DNA of 64,000 nucleotides, taken from Runella limosa DSM 17973 (GTDB lineage: Bacteria > Bacteroidota > Bacteroidia > Cytophagales > Spirosomataceae). The translations under genes were made by a program, and so were the position numbers. The stretch covers positions 50,236 through 114,235 of the forward strand of contig NZ_KI519433.1 of the NCBI RefSeq assembly GCF_000482465.1, read 5' to 3'. The notes below the pieces were generated by a model, which was not told the DNA's origin, did not search any database, and was given only the letters and a program-made list of their open reading frames with translations. Positions 1 through 7,652 of the stretch are shown here, piece after piece (position 1 is the first letter of the stretch; the number at the start of each line of letters is the position of its first letter).

Positions 1-29
1 AGTCCGAAAATGAAGATGTAGCGTTTCAT
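1..29 (-). CDS. N-terminal fragment of a gene running off the left edge
   Basis: An ATG on the minus strand opens a nine-codon reading frame that leaves the window (MKRYIFIFG). The lysine/arginine start followed by hydrophobic residues looks like the beginning of a signal peptide or membrane segment. Too little is present to name a product. Confidence 0.35.
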
Positions 30-143
30 TGTTTTTTAGGGTTTTATTTTCGGCAAAACTAGGTTGAGCAGGTGGTTTGGGACTCATACTAAAGTACCAA
101 AATGTGTTTTTAGGCCAAATTCAGACTAAAGTAGGAGAGGGCG

Positions 144-623
144 TTAGATAATGATATTCAGTCGCTTGGCTTTTTCAATGGCCTGAGTTCGGCTTTTGAC
201 GTCCATTTTTACAAATAAATTGGAGACGTGCGTTTTGATGGTACTCAGCGATAAAAACAACCGTTCGGCGATTTCGGCGTTGCTGTATCCTTGTGCCAAA
301 AGCTGTAAAACCTCGTATTCACGCGTGCTCAAATTCAGTTTTTGAAGTTCAGTTTCGTTAACAATGGGAGCGGAGAGCGGTTCGAGTACTACTTCTTTTT
401 CAATAAACACCGTTTGCACTTGGGGTTTGAACAGTTGGTTGGCTACCCATATTCCAAGCAGCATAAAAAGGACGGCAATGATTCCGACGTAAATCTCAAT
501 GGAATTGTCTATGATTAAAAACTTCCATTGCAGCCATTTCAGGGCAAATACCAAAATCGCCATCAGAAAACCGTACAAAGCAAAATGACGGGTTTTAAGA
601 AATAAGTCTTTGAAAAAGCTCAT
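144..623 (-). CDS. Membrane-anchored LuxR-type transcriptional regulator
   Basis: About 159 residues from the ATG at 623; a longer reading from a TTG at 635 is possible but less likely. Two hydrophobic segments (roughly residues 13-33 and 38-60) are followed by a short linker and a C-terminal LuxR/GerE helix-turn-helix, recognisable from LSTREYEVLQLLAQGYSNAEIA and STIKTHVSNLF. Proteins of this layout bind DNA while tethered to the inner membrane. There is no receiver domain, so phosphorylation control is not indicated. The gene lies 21 bases downstream of a lipoprotein gene on the same strand, suggesting a two-gene operon; the lipoprotein might be a sensor partner, but that is inference. Confidence 0.85.
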   Translation of the reverse strand: MSFFKDLFLKTRHFALYGFLMAILVFALKWLQWKFLIIDNSIEIYVGIIAVLFMLLGIWVANQLFKPQVQTVFIEKEVVLEPLSAPIVNETELQKLNLSTREYEVLQLLAQGYSNAEIAERLFLSLSTIKTHVSNLFVKMDVKSRTQAIEKAKRLNIII

Positions 624-644
624 AGCGAAGCGCAACGGTGTTGT

Positions 645-1103
645 TTATTTTTGACGAATGTAGGTTTCGATATTGAGGTGATTGACGCCCAGTTTTTCTA
701 CTTTTTCGATGCCCGTAATTACCAACGTGTCCCCTTTGATTTCGTACTCAAAATCAAATTTTCCACCTTCCCATTCTCTGACATTGAAATAATCCAAGTA
801 TTCGGTGTAGCTTTTTTCGCCAATGGTCACGCGGCCACCACCTGCACTGTAATCGGCCGTAGAGTCTTTGCCATGTTGAAGGTCGTGGCGCAAAAAAGCA
901 AAGTGCGTTGGGCTAATGATCTTAATCATTTCTTGCCCTTTGGTGTAATCGGTACGCGTGGTGTCTTTGCCTTTGATGGTGGTGCCTTGCAGTAGCTTCC
1001 AAGTTCCAACAATGGGAAACTCAGTAGTTGTTGACTGATTTGGGTCGGGCGAGCAGGCGATTAAACTGCCAAATAACAAAATAGAAACGGCGATTTTTTT
1101 CAT
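645..1103 (-). CDS. Lipoprotein with a lipocalin-like fold (DUF4488-like)
   Basis: 152 residues. The N-terminus is a lipoprotein signal with a lipobox ending at cysteine (GSLIACSP), so the mature protein should be membrane-anchored outside the cytoplasm. The body opens with IVGTWKL and continues as a run of short beta-strand-like stretches, which resembles the small lipocalin-like proteins common in Bacteroidota. No catalytic motif is visible and the ligand is unknown. It precedes the membrane LuxR-type regulator on the same strand, with 21 bases between the genes. Confidence 0.75.
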   Translation of the reverse strand: MKKIAVSILLFGSLIACSPDPNQSTTTEFPIVGTWKLLQGTTIKGKDTTRTDYTKGQEMIKIISPTHFAFLRHDLQHGKDSTADYSAGGGRVTIGEKSYTEYLDYFNVREWEGGKFDFEYEIKGDTLVITGIEKVEKLGVNHLNIETYIRQK

Positions 1104-1175
1104 GGAAGATAGGTTTGAGGTTTGAAAATGCGAAGATAGGTAAAACCAATGCCTGATAAATGGGATGTTTTGAGT

Positions 1176-1183
1176 TAATTTTG
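1176..1183 (+). promoter_or_regulatory. Candidate -7 promoter box (TAATTTTG)
   Basis: TAATTTTG matches the Bacteroidota -7 consensus TAnnTTTG and lies 22 bases before the ATG at 1206. No TTG is found at the expected distance upstream, so this is a partial match only. Confidence 0.4.
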
Positions 1184-1205
1184 CAAAAATTTTAATGGAA
1201 AAGCC

Positions 1206-1547
1206 ATGACGCTCTTTTGGACAAAAAACTTAATTCGTGACGTTATCATCACCATTGGAACAAGTATTCTAGTAACAATTTTCTGTTTTATAGGCCCTAC
1301 TATTCACACACCGTTTTTTGTTGGAATGCTTACTGCGTTGGGGCTGGGGTGGCTTCAACCCAAAAAAGGATGGTTGTTGGCGATTGAGCAAACTGTATTG
1401 ATTGCGCTATTTTATTTGGTGTTCAATACGTTCAAAATTATGACTCCACTTGATGCCGAAGCAACCCAATTCACGGCTTTATTGCAGTTTTTTCCTGCGT
1501 TCACAGGAAGCTTTTTAGGAAGTTTTATTCGGAAAATATTCAAATAG
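1206..1547 (+). CDS. Small integral membrane protein of unknown function
   Basis: 113 residues with three or four hydrophobic segments (about 12-32, 36-50, 56-74 and 88-108) and a basic C-terminal end. I do not recognise a family. The sequence has the look of a small inner-membrane protein with short loops. It stands alone, reading away from the lipoprotein gene, with a plausible -7 box just upstream. Confidence 0.7.
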   Translation: MTLFWTKNLIRDVIITIGTSILVTIFCFIGPTIHTPFFVGMLTALGLGWLQPKKGWLLAIEQTVLIALFYLVFNTFKIMTPLDAEATQFTALLQFFPAFTGSFLGSFIRKIFK

Positions 1548-1585
1548 ACAAAGGCAATCGTTGGGGAAGGACCTGTTCTATTATC

Positions 1586-1599
1586 CTGATTATAATCAG
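1586..1599. repeat. Perfect 14-bp palindrome
   Basis: CTGATTATAATCAG is self-complementary across all 14 bases and lies about 90 bases before the L,D-transpeptidase-like gene. It could be an operator for a dimeric repressor. Nothing else in the window shows which protein would bind it. Confidence 0.35.
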
Positions 1600-1687
1600 T
1601 TTATCGGAAAAAGAATCGTAAAAAATGCAACATTTTTTTTAATTTAGGCGTTAGCTTTTTTGTGAAATAGAAACGTGAATCTCGAAA

Positions 1688-2362
1688 ATGGAGTTTATGA
1701 AGTCATTACATGCCCGCCTATTTGTTTTTTTATTCGTACTTTCTTCCCTGACAGTCACCGCCAAACCTCGCTTAACCACCTACAGTTCTTTGGTAACCAT
1801 CTACCAAGAACTCAGCTTAGACGAAGCAGGACTCAGCCACAGCGTTTTTGAGTATGCCATTCGCGGAGTTCAGAAAGTAAACCCAGCCAAAGCCATTCTG
1901 GCCATTGTGGATTTGAGCCAACCTTCGGTGAATAAGCGTTTGTACGTCATTGATTTGCTCAAACGGAAGCTCCTTTTCCGTACCTACGTGGCACATGGAC
2001 GTAATTCGGGGGATTTGTTTGCACAAAAATTTTCTAATGAAGTCTCTTCGCTGCAATCAAGTTTGGGATTTTACCAAACTTTGGGGACGTACCAAGGCAA
2101 ACACGGCTTGTCGCTGAAACTCAAAGGGCTTGAAAATGGCTTTAACACCAACGCCCTCGACCGTGCGGTCGTAATGCACGGCGCCGACTATGTCAGCGAA
2201 GATTTTATTCGTAAAATTGGCCGTTTGGGACGCAGTTTCGGTTGCCCAGCCGTACCGTACGGAATCCACAAAGACATTATCGAAACCCTTAAAAACGGAG
2301 CTTGCTTATTTGTTTTCTCTCCCAATCAAAACTACTTGAAGAAATCCACGTTTCTGCTTTAG
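1688..2362 (+). CDS. Secreted L,D-transpeptidase-like protein (YkuD_2 family)
   Basis: 224 residues. After a signal peptide ending near TVTA (residue 25), the protein carries the murein L,D-transpeptidase-like catalytic pattern of the YkuD_2 family: SLGFYQT, a GKHG.SL stretch, HGADYV around His164, and GRSFGCPAVP with Cys186 as the likely nucleophile. Family members sit in the cell envelope and are expected to act on peptidoglycan crosslinks, although many YkuD_2 proteins are uncharacterised. The ATG at 1688 was chosen; a second ATG at 1697 gives nearly the same signal peptide. It is a single-gene unit. Confidence 0.9.
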   Translation: MEFMKSLHARLFVFLFVLSSLTVTAKPRLTTYSSLVTIYQELSLDEAGLSHSVFEYAIRGVQKVNPAKAILAIVDLSQPSVNKRLYVIDLLKRKLLFRTYVAHGRNSGDLFAQKFSNEVSSLQSSLGFYQTLGTYQGKHGLSLKLKGLENGFNTNALDRAVVMHGADYVSEDFIRKIGRLGRSFGCPAVPYGIHKDIIETLKNGACLFVFSPNQNYLKKSTFLL

Positions 2363-2423
2363 AGTAAGCCTTTGTGCCTTACCTTTTGGCTCACGCAGAA
2401 GCGCGGAGTCGGAAATCTAACTC

Positions 2424-3497
2424 CTATATTTTGCCGCGCTCGATGGCTTTAGAGGCTGAGTTGGTTAAGGCATGTACGCCCATCAATAAGGCGCCAAAAC
2501 GCTCATCTTTGCTAAATCCTTTTTTCCAGCGCGCATAAATCTGCTGAATGACAACTGTGTTTTTGAACAAGCCGAAAACGTAGTAATACAAAATGTTGGA
2601 CAAATCGCGGCCACTTTTTTCGGCATAGCGGTCGGCAAATTCTTGACGTGTTAAGTTGCCAGGAAGCCACGTTAGGTTAAAACTTTTCTCAAATGCCCCA
2701 TCGCCTGCTTCGGCCCAATAAGAAAGCGAGGTGCCTACGTCCATGAGTGGGTCGCCGATGGTGGTCATTTCCCAATCCAATACCGCCAAAATTTCGTTTA
2801 AATTCTGGGAATTGAGCACTACATTGTCGTATTTATAGTCGTTGTGAATCAGGGTGGGGGCGTTTTCAGCAGGCAAATTTCTCACCAACCACTGATACAC
2901 CTGCTCAAAAGCGGGCACATCGTCGGTTTGGGCGTTTTGATACCGACGGTACCAGCCTTCGACTTGACGTTGTATGTAACCTTCTGGCTTCCCGAGTTGG
3001 ATTAACCCTGTTTGCTGAATGTCTAAGCCGTGTAAAACCACCAAGTTGTCCACCAATGCCTCCGAAAGTTGCCGCATGGTTGTTTCGCTCAAACCCAATT
3101 TGGACGCCGAATGTGCCCTTAGAATCACACCTTGCACGCGCTCCATGACGTAAAAGGGGCAATCGAGGATATTTTCATCGTCACAAAAAACAATAGGCGT
3201 AGGAATTTTGGTGTACCCTGCCGCGTGCAGCATCGACAACACCCGAAACTCCCGCCCCATGTCATGTCCTCCTTTGATATTTTTAGCTCCAAACGGCGGG
3301 CGTCGCAGCACAAATTCCTTCCCTGTATCGGTTTTTAGGAAGTAGGTTAAATTAGAATAGCCTCCTGGAAATTGACTTACTTCCGTAACTGTCCCGATTG
3401 CAGGGGCTTGAGTCCCAAAATAGGCGTTGAGTTGGGCTAAGTCAAGCTGCTCGCCTTCCCGTACTGAGGTTGGAGTATCGTTTTTGATGGTGGACAT
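2424..3497 (-). CDS. APH-family phosphotransferase (ACAD10/11 kinase-like)
   Basis: 357 residues with a protein-kinase-like aminoglycoside phosphotransferase fold. The catalytic loop HNDYKYDNVV (residues 218-227) and the metal-binding LDWEMTTIGDPLMD (240-253) are intact, as is an N-terminal nucleotide-binding region with GGYSNLTYFL and FVLRRPP. This subgroup resembles the kinase domain fused to acyl-CoA dehydrogenase in ACAD10/11, which acts on hydroxyacyl-CoA intermediates, rather than an antibiotic-resistance enzyme. No acyl-CoA dehydrogenase gene is nearby. It lies 77 bases downstream of upp on the same strand. Confidence 0.85.
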   Translation of the reverse strand: MSTIKNDTPTSVREGEQLDLAQLNAYFGTQAPAIGTVTEVSQFPGGYSNLTYFLKTDTGKEFVLRRPPFGAKNIKGGHDMGREFRVLSMLHAAGYTKIPTPIVFCDDENILDCPFYVMERVQGVILRAHSASKLGLSETTMRQLSEALVDNLVVLHGLDIQQTGLIQLGKPEGYIQRQVEGWYRRYQNAQTDDVPAFEQVYQWLVRNLPAENAPTLIHNDYKYDNVVLNSQNLNEILAVLDWEMTTIGDPLMDVGTSLSYWAEAGDGAFEKSFNLTWLPGNLTRQEFADRYAEKSGRDLSNILYYYVFGLFKNTVVIQQIYARWKKGFSKDERFGALLMGVHALTNSASKAIERGKI

Positions 3498-3574
3498 TAC
3501 GTAGCTGATTGTTGGAATAAATGGTATTTTTTATGAGAAGCGCTCAGTGCCACTTGCCTCTGCTCATGTGTTTT

Positions 3575-4219
3575 TTAAACTTTCGCCCCAAATGACAAAT
3601 CACCTGCGTCACCCAAACCTGGCACGATGTAATAATGAGGGTCAAGTTTTTCGTCGATGGCACCAATCCAAAGACGACATTCGGGCATTCGGCTTTGGAG
3701 GTATTTTACCCCTTCGGGACTGGCAATGACGGCGGCGATGTGCGTTTGGGCAGGAATACCAAATCGAAGGAGTGCATGATATACCTTTTCTATCGACCGA
3801 CCTGTGGCCAGCATGGGATCCATCAAAATAAGCGTACGGTCTTGTAAATCAGGGGCGGTAATGTAGTCCATTTCTACTTGAAAGTCTTCTTCGCCAATGT
3901 GGTGGCCTCGGTAGGCACCAATGAAAGCGTTGTCGGCTTGGTCAAAAATATTGAGAAAGCCTTGGTGAAAAGGCAAACTTGCGCGCAAAATAGTGGCCAA
4001 AACGGGAGGCTGACGTAGTAATCGAGTTTGGGCAACTCCCAGCGGCGTAGTCACTTGCGCTTGACGGTATGGCAACGATTTAGAGATTTCATACGCCAAT
4101 AATTCCCCCATCCGTTCTAGGTTTCGGCGAAACTTCATGCGGTCTTGTTGAACGTCAACGTCACGAAGTTCGGCTAAAAAATGGTTGGCTACGGAGGGTT
4201 GTTGGGTCAAAACAAACAT
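3575..4219 (-). CDS. upp: Uracil phosphoribosyltransferase
   Basis: 214 residues, close to the usual length of about 208. The PRPP-binding loop MDPMLATGRS (residues 133-142) and the C-terminal uracil-binding region GLGDAGDLSFGAKV are both present. The enzyme converts uracil and PRPP into UMP in the pyrimidine salvage pathway and acts in the cytoplasm. The usual C-terminal sequence is GDAGDR.FGT; here the D-R step reads DLSFGA, a small departure from the common form. Translation starts at an ATG. The gene is monocistronic or leads into the downstream phosphotransferase gene. Confidence 0.92.
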   Translation of the reverse strand: MFVLTQQPSVANHFLAELRDVDVQQDRMKFRRNLERMGELLAYEISKSLPYRQAQVTTPLGVAQTRLLRQPPVLATILRASLPFHQGFLNIFDQADNAFIGAYRGHHIGEEDFQVEMDYITAPDLQDRTLILMDPMLATGRSIEKVYHALLRFGIPAQTHIAAVIASPEGVKYLQSRMPECRLWIGAIDEKLDPHYYIVPGLGDAGDLSFGAKV

Positions 4220-4355
4220 GAGTAAGTAGGTGGTTTGGTTTTAGGGCACTACATTTGCCGCGACGATAATACAAAGACATTCATAGAAAACCAAAAACCT
4301 CTACCAACAAAAAAAAGGGGAGGTGGGATAGGCAAAAAAGTTAAAAAACTTGGGG

Positions 4356-5153
4356 ATGAAAAATAGCGTTTTGGGATGGTTTGCTGTACTGAGTATCCTG
4401 ATGATAGGGTGTAACGAACGGCCTGAAAACCAGCATCGAGCAGGGTATGCTCTGACTTTTGACGACCGTTATGTGGAGGAATGGACGAAGCTGCGGCCGC
4501 TGCTAAAAAAATACGGTGCAAAGGCGACGTTTTACGTAACGCAGTTTGACAGTTTAAGCCCGAAAGAAGTACAGTTACTGCATGAACTTACCCAAGACGG
4601 GCACGAAATTGGAGCGCACGGCGCGGCCCACATTAGGGTATTGGATTGGCTCAGAGGGGGAGGAGCGTTGGACGATTTTTACAAATTTGAAATAGAAGGC
4701 GAATTAAATGTAATGCGCAAAGCAGGTTTTCGACCCGTTACGTTTGCGCACGTCGGCGGGCAACAAACGTGGTGGACTGACCGACGACTCTTGCGTGATT
4801 ATTTTAAACTGTTGCGCGATGTTTCGATGACCGAGCGGCATTTGCCTTTTATTACGATTCGCCAGCCCATTTTTGCCATCGACGATATTTATTATCAGTT
4901 TGATGGCTCACAAAAGGTTCACGCGTTGCTGATTGACCAATACACGAACCTGACGCGTTCCCAATTGAAAGATGGTCTGATTCGGGCTAAAAACACCCAT
5001 TCTGTGCTAATGTTGCTGGGCCATCGTCCACTGTTTACGCCTTCGGAAGAACCCTACGCTTTTTCGGTACAATTGTTAGAAGAGTTTTTGCAAGACGGCC
5101 AACGAATGGGGCTTAAATCCTACACAATGCTTGAATTGGTCACGGCCAAGTAG
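4356..5153 (+). CDS. Lipoprotein polysaccharide deacetylase (NodB-type)
   Basis: About 265 residues from the ATG at 4356; a TTG two codons earlier is less likely. A lipobox ends at Cys19 (LMIGC). The NodB pattern is visible as LTFDD (residues 33-37) and HEIGAHGAAH (83-92), supplying the aspartates and histidines of the metal site. Enzymes of this family remove N-acetyl or O-acetyl groups from polysaccharides; here the site should be the periplasm or outer membrane. The substrate cannot be told from sequence. It is followed by a terminator-like hairpin facing tRNA-Glu. Confidence 0.85.
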   Translation: MKNSVLGWFAVLSILMIGCNERPENQHRAGYALTFDDRYVEEWTKLRPLLKKYGAKATFYVTQFDSLSPKEVQLLHELTQDGHEIGAHGAAHIRVLDWLRGGGALDDFYKFEIEGELNVMRKAGFRPVTFAHVGGQQTWWTDRRLLRDYFKLLRDVSMTERHLPFITIRQPIFAIDDIYYQFDGSQKVHALLIDQYTNLTRSQLKDGLIRAKNTHSVLMLLGHRPLFTPSEEPYAFSVQLLEEFLQDGQRMGLKSYTMLELVTAK

Positions 5154-5183
5154 CGGGCGCGTTTGGGAAGGCTAAAAAACAAA

Positions 5184-5214
5184 AACGCCCCAAAACTTGT
5201 GGTTTTGAGGCGTT
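5184..5214. terminator. Bidirectional terminator-like hairpin
   Basis: A 13-base stem (AACGCCCCAAAAC paired with GTTTTGAGGCGTT, one mismatch) with a five-base loop lies between the deacetylase gene and tRNA-Glu, which converge here. The A-rich and T-rich flanks suit termination from either side. Confidence 0.7.
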
Positions 5215-5233
5215 ACGTTTCGCGCTGCGATTG

Positions 5234-5305
5234 TGACCCGTAGGGGAATCGAACCCCTGTTTCAACCGTGAAAGGGTCGTGTCCTAACCGCTAGACGAAC
5301 GGGCC
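5234..5305 (-). tRNA. tRNA-Glu (anticodon TTC)
   Basis: The minus strand folds into a full cloverleaf of 72 bases including the discriminator A: a seven-pair acceptor stem (GGCCCGT with ACGGGTC, one G-T pair), a D-arm, an anticodon arm with loop CTTTCAC giving TTC, and a T-arm with TTCGATT. CCA is not encoded. Two candidate promoters lie upstream at 5345-5352 and 5487-5516. Confidence 0.95.
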
Positions 5306-5354
5306 GACTGGTCTCATTGTTCGCTGCGTTTGTGAAACGTGGTGCAAAGGTACG
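5284..5354. repeat. 71-bp direct repeat, copy 1 (tRNA-Glu 5' end and leader)
   Basis: This stretch is repeated without a mismatch at 5426-5496, 142 bases away. It contains the first 22 bases of tRNA-Glu, the leader, and a -7 box (TACCTTTG on the minus strand at 5352-5345). Confidence 0.92.
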
Positions 5355-5410
5355 ATTATATTTCACACAAAAAACATTTGCACAAAAAATATTTTTATTT
5401 TTCTTGAAAG

Positions 5411-5447
5411 TGCCTGACCAGGAATCTAACCGCTAGACGAACGGGCC
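5411..5447 (-). pseudogene. tRNA remnant: tRNA-Glu 5' end joined to a tRNA-like 3' end
   Basis: On the minus strand the first 22 bases equal the 5' end of tRNA-Glu. They run directly into ATTCCTGGTCAGGCA, which fits the end of a T-loop, the 3' side of a T-stem and the 3' side of an acceptor stem. The two acceptor halves do not pair with each other, so this cannot be a working tRNA. It looks like the scar of a deletion between two neighbouring tRNA genes; the identity of the second tRNA is not known. Confidence 0.6.
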
Positions 5448-5496
5448 GACTGGTCTCATTGTTCGCTGCGTTTGTGAAACGTGGTGCAAAGGTACG
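5426..5496. repeat. 71-bp direct repeat, copy 2
   Basis: Identical to 5284-5354. This distal copy, unlike the proximal one, also has a well-placed upstream TTG, so it may be the original promoter end of the tRNA unit. Confidence 0.92.
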
Positions 5497-5516
5497 CCGA
5501 TTTTTGACACTGTCAA
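5487..5516 (-). promoter_or_regulatory. Bacteroidota-type promoter for the tRNA-Glu unit
   Basis: On the minus strand, TTG (5516-5514) is followed after exactly 19 bases by TACCTTTG (5494-5487). This fits the phylum's TTG-N19-TAnnTTTG promoter. Transcription would run through the tRNA remnant to tRNA-Glu. Confidence 0.65.
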
Positions 5517-5596
5517 CAGTTAGATTATTATTTTTTTGGAAATAATTTTTTAATCACTGACAATCAGTAGATTTGGGTCAAGAAAAAAAGTAGAAC

Positions 5597-5953
5597 GTGA
5601 AGCATCTTTTAAAAGAAATCCCATTTAGGGTATCAGGAAGTCTTTGGATAGAAAGTGACGAGCAGCGATTTTTGGGGCCAGGTAGGGTAGAGCTATTGGA
5701 GCGCATTGCCGAGACGGGTTCCATCAACCAAGCTGCCAAGCAAATGGGGATGTCGTATAAAAAAGCCTGGGAGATGGTCAATTCTTTGAATACGCAAGCC
5801 AAAAAGCAGTTGGTAGTTACCCAAACGGGAGGAGAAAGAGGAGGAGGGGCGATTGTAACGGAGGAGGCCTGGGAGTTAATCGCAGCTTATCGTCAAATTC
5901 GGGAGCGTTTTCAGCGTTTTTTAGAGGAGGAAAGTCAATTTTTAAGGGAATAA
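5597..5953 (+). CDS. ModE-like winged-helix regulator without molybdate-binding domain
   Basis: 118 residues from a GTG preceded by an in-frame stop two codons upstream, so GTG is the first possible start. The protein matches the N-terminal DNA-binding half of ModE: RVSGSLWIES, LLERIAETGSINQAAKQMGMSYKKAWEMVNSLN, and the wing region TGGERGGGAIVTEEA. The C-terminal TOBE domains that bind molybdate in Escherichia coli ModE are absent, as in many stand-alone forms. No molybdate transport or molybdopterin genes are in the window, so its target and signal are unknown. Confidence 0.85.
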   Translation: MKHLLKEIPFRVSGSLWIESDEQRFLGPGRVELLERIAETGSINQAAKQMGMSYKKAWEMVNSLNTQAKKQLVVTQTGGERGGGAIVTEEAWELIAAYRQIRERFQRFLEEESQFLRE

Positions 5954-5965
5954 TTTCAGTAAGAG

Positions 5966-5996
5966 TTGACACTTATCAAAAAATAAAATACTTTTG
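5966..5996 (+). promoter_or_regulatory. Bacteroidota-type promoter for tRNA-Pro
   Basis: TTG (5966-5968), a 20-base A-rich spacer and TACTTTTG (5989-5996) lie 35 bases before the tRNA. The same box, TAC(C/T)TTTG, precedes the other two tRNAs in the window. Confidence 0.65.
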
Positions 5997-6030
5997 CTGC
6001 CACTTTTAGCGAAAGCTAACGGTAAAGTTT

Positions 6031-6104
6031 CGGGATATGGCGCAGTCCGGTAGCGTACTTGTCTGGGGGGCAAGGGGTCGTGGGTTCAAATCCCGCTATC
6101 CCGA
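6031..6104 (+). tRNA. tRNA-Pro (anticodon GGG)
   Basis: 74 bases including discriminator A. The acceptor stem CGGGATA/TATCCCG begins with C1-G72, typical of bacterial proline tRNAs. The anticodon stem CTTGT/GCAAG encloses CTGGGGG, giving GGG, and the T-arm is GTGGG-TTCAAAT-CCCGC. CCA is not encoded. Confidence 0.95.
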
Positions 6105-6110
6105 CAACAA

Positions 6111-6145
6111 AAAAGCACTTACGGTTCGAATCGTAAGTGCTTTTT
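6111..6145 (+). terminator. Rho-independent terminator after tRNA-Pro
   Basis: A nine-base perfect stem (GCACTTACG/CGTAAGTGC) with an eight-base loop is preceded by seven A and followed by five T. Confidence 0.85.
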
Positions 6146-6225
6146 CATTTTTACAGCAATATAAAAAGACGGCTTTTATGACTCCATCACCCGCAAGCCT
6201 AACCTTTGAATGGTTTTTAGGTATA

Positions 6226-6822
6226 TTAAACCACTCTTCTATCTATTCGACCTATGTGCAACAGTTGATATTTTTTAGGAGTAATTCCAAAATGCTTTTG
6301 AAACATCTTGTTGAACTTTATGCAAGAACCGTCGCTGTAACCAATACATTTTGAAACTTCTACGGCTTTGTAACCATTTCTAAGGAGTTTAGCAGCGTGT
6401 TCCATCCGCTTGTCCATGTAAAGCTGATAAAATGGCTTGCCGTAGATTGCTTTGAAATTGTTTTTAAACAAATTCAAAGGGATATTATATTCAACGGCGA
6501 TTTGTTGTTCGGTAGGTGGAACTTGCTCAAATCCTTCTAATAAGTATTTTCGGTATATTCTTTTTATTATATCATCCCAAATATTCATATTGTTCATACG
6601 CAAAGGTTTAACACTTTCTTGGGCTGCTTCAACATTTTCATGCTTTGATTCGCCATGAAAATGCTTTATTCTTAATTCATTATCTATCTGATTGATTTCT
6701 AGGTTGTTGGAAGGAGTTAGAATAAAGGAGATTTTATGAGAGAGTAATAATGCTACTACCGCCTGAACACATTCGGTAGAGACTACAAAGTCAACAGTCG
6801 AAGGGTGATGTTTCGCTATCAT
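6226..6822 (-). CDS. AraC-family transcriptional regulator
   Basis: 198 residues. The C-terminal half (about 95-190) is an AraC-type double helix-turn-helix: EQQIAVEYNIPLNLFKNNFKAIYGKPFYQLYMDKRMEHAAKLL and the second motif VSKCIGYSDGSCIKFNKMFQKHFGITPKKY. The first 90 residues show no recognisable sensing domain. The start codon overlaps the stop of the upstream AraC gene (ATGA), so the two are probably translationally coupled. Two AraC proteins in one operon may form heteromers or regulate in sequence; this is inference. The gene converges on the terminator of tRNA-Pro. Confidence 0.88.
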   Translation of the reverse strand: MIAKHHPSTVDFVVSTECVQAVVALLLSHKISFILTPSNNLEINQIDNELRIKHFHGESKHENVEAAQESVKPLRMNNMNIWDDIIKRIYRKYLLEGFEQVPPTEQQIAVEYNIPLNLFKNNFKAIYGKPFYQLYMDKRMEHAAKLLRNGYKAVEVSKCIGYSDGSCIKFNKMFQKHFGITPKKYQLLHIGRIDRRVV

Positions 6823-7652
6823 TGTTTTTCGGTGTAAGTAGTGTTGGGGGAATAGTTGAATTTTTGCTTGAATACACGCGTAAAGCCTGAAGGATGGTGA
6901 TACCCAACCTGATAAGCGACTTGTGTTATCGAATATTTTCCAGTTTGAAGTAAGCCATGGGCATACATCATCTTTTTATCTAAAATGTATTGATGGGGGC
7001 TAGAATTAAACAATTCGTAGAATAAAATCTTGAATTTACTGACACTCATTCCAGCCATTTTGGCCATCTCGCTGATGGAAGGAGTCGATCTTTTAAAATC
7101 GGACGTTATTTGTGCTTCGATTTCCTTGATCTTTCGGGAGTCAATTTCTCGGAAGTTTTTCTCAGTTTTACTCAGAATTTGTGTTTGAATATCATCGATA
7201 AAAAGAAGGAGGAACTGAAGAAAGTAGCTTTTGGCTAACAAATCAGGATTGACTGCCCGCTGATACTCTTTCTGAAATGCAGCATATTTCAAAGTAAACA
7301 AGCTGTATTGGTTGTTCCAATTAATTAGAACTTTTGGAATAATATCAATCAAGTCAGGGTAGGGACTCCCCACTTGATTGATTAACCAATCAGTGCGAAC
7401 CCCCACGAGAAAAGGCCGCGCATGTTCATAAGTAGCGCTTATTAAACAATAATCACCCTCAAGGGTACTCCGAAATGAATCAGTGAGGGTACGTAAATCT
7501 TTATTGTGCTCAGGTAGTATGGTGAAAAAGTAAGTGTTGCTCGAACCAAAATCGAAAATTTTAAAGTTGGCTTTAGCCCGAGCTCCACTTGATTCCTCAG
7601 AAGCTTGTCTTTTGAAGCACATTAACCAAAAATCTAACTTTATGTTCGCCAT
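6819..7652 (-). CDS. AraC-family transcriptional regulator
   Basis: 277 residues from the ATG at 7652; a TTG four codons earlier is the longest alternative. The C-terminus has the AraC pattern ISEMAKMAGMSVSKFKILFYELFNSSPHQYI and ITQVAYQVGYHHPSGFTRVFKQKFNYSP, the second being the most conserved part of the family. The N-terminal two thirds (about 1-180) resemble the helical N-domains of other Bacteroidota AraC proteins but give no ligand. It overlaps the next AraC gene by four bases. Confidence 0.9.
   Translation of the reverse strand: MANIKLDFWLMCFKRQASEESSGARAKANFKIFDFGSSNTYFFTILPEHNKDLRTLTDSFRSTLEGDYCLISATYEHARPFLVGVRTDWLINQVGSPYPDLIDIIPKVLINWNNQYSLFTLKYAAFQKEYQRAVNPDLLAKSYFLQFLLLFIDDIQTQILSKTEKNFREIDSRKIKEIEAQITSDFKRSTPSISEMAKMAGMSVSKFKILFYELFNSSPHQYILDKKMMYAHGLLQTGKYSITQVAYQVGYHHPSGFTRVFKQKFNYSPNTTYTEKQ

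Noticed and set aside
651..995. Plus-strand frame inside the lipoprotein gene
   Set aside because: It is antisense to a gene with a clear lipoprotein signal and has no recognisable protein pattern.
5411..5447. Second working tRNA-Glu gene
   Set aside because: It has no anticodon arm and the acceptor halves do not pair; it is a remnant.
6037..6354. Open frame across tRNA-Pro and its terminator
   Set aside because: It covers the whole tRNA and hairpin and overlaps the end of an AraC gene on the other strand; its codons follow RNA structure, not protein.
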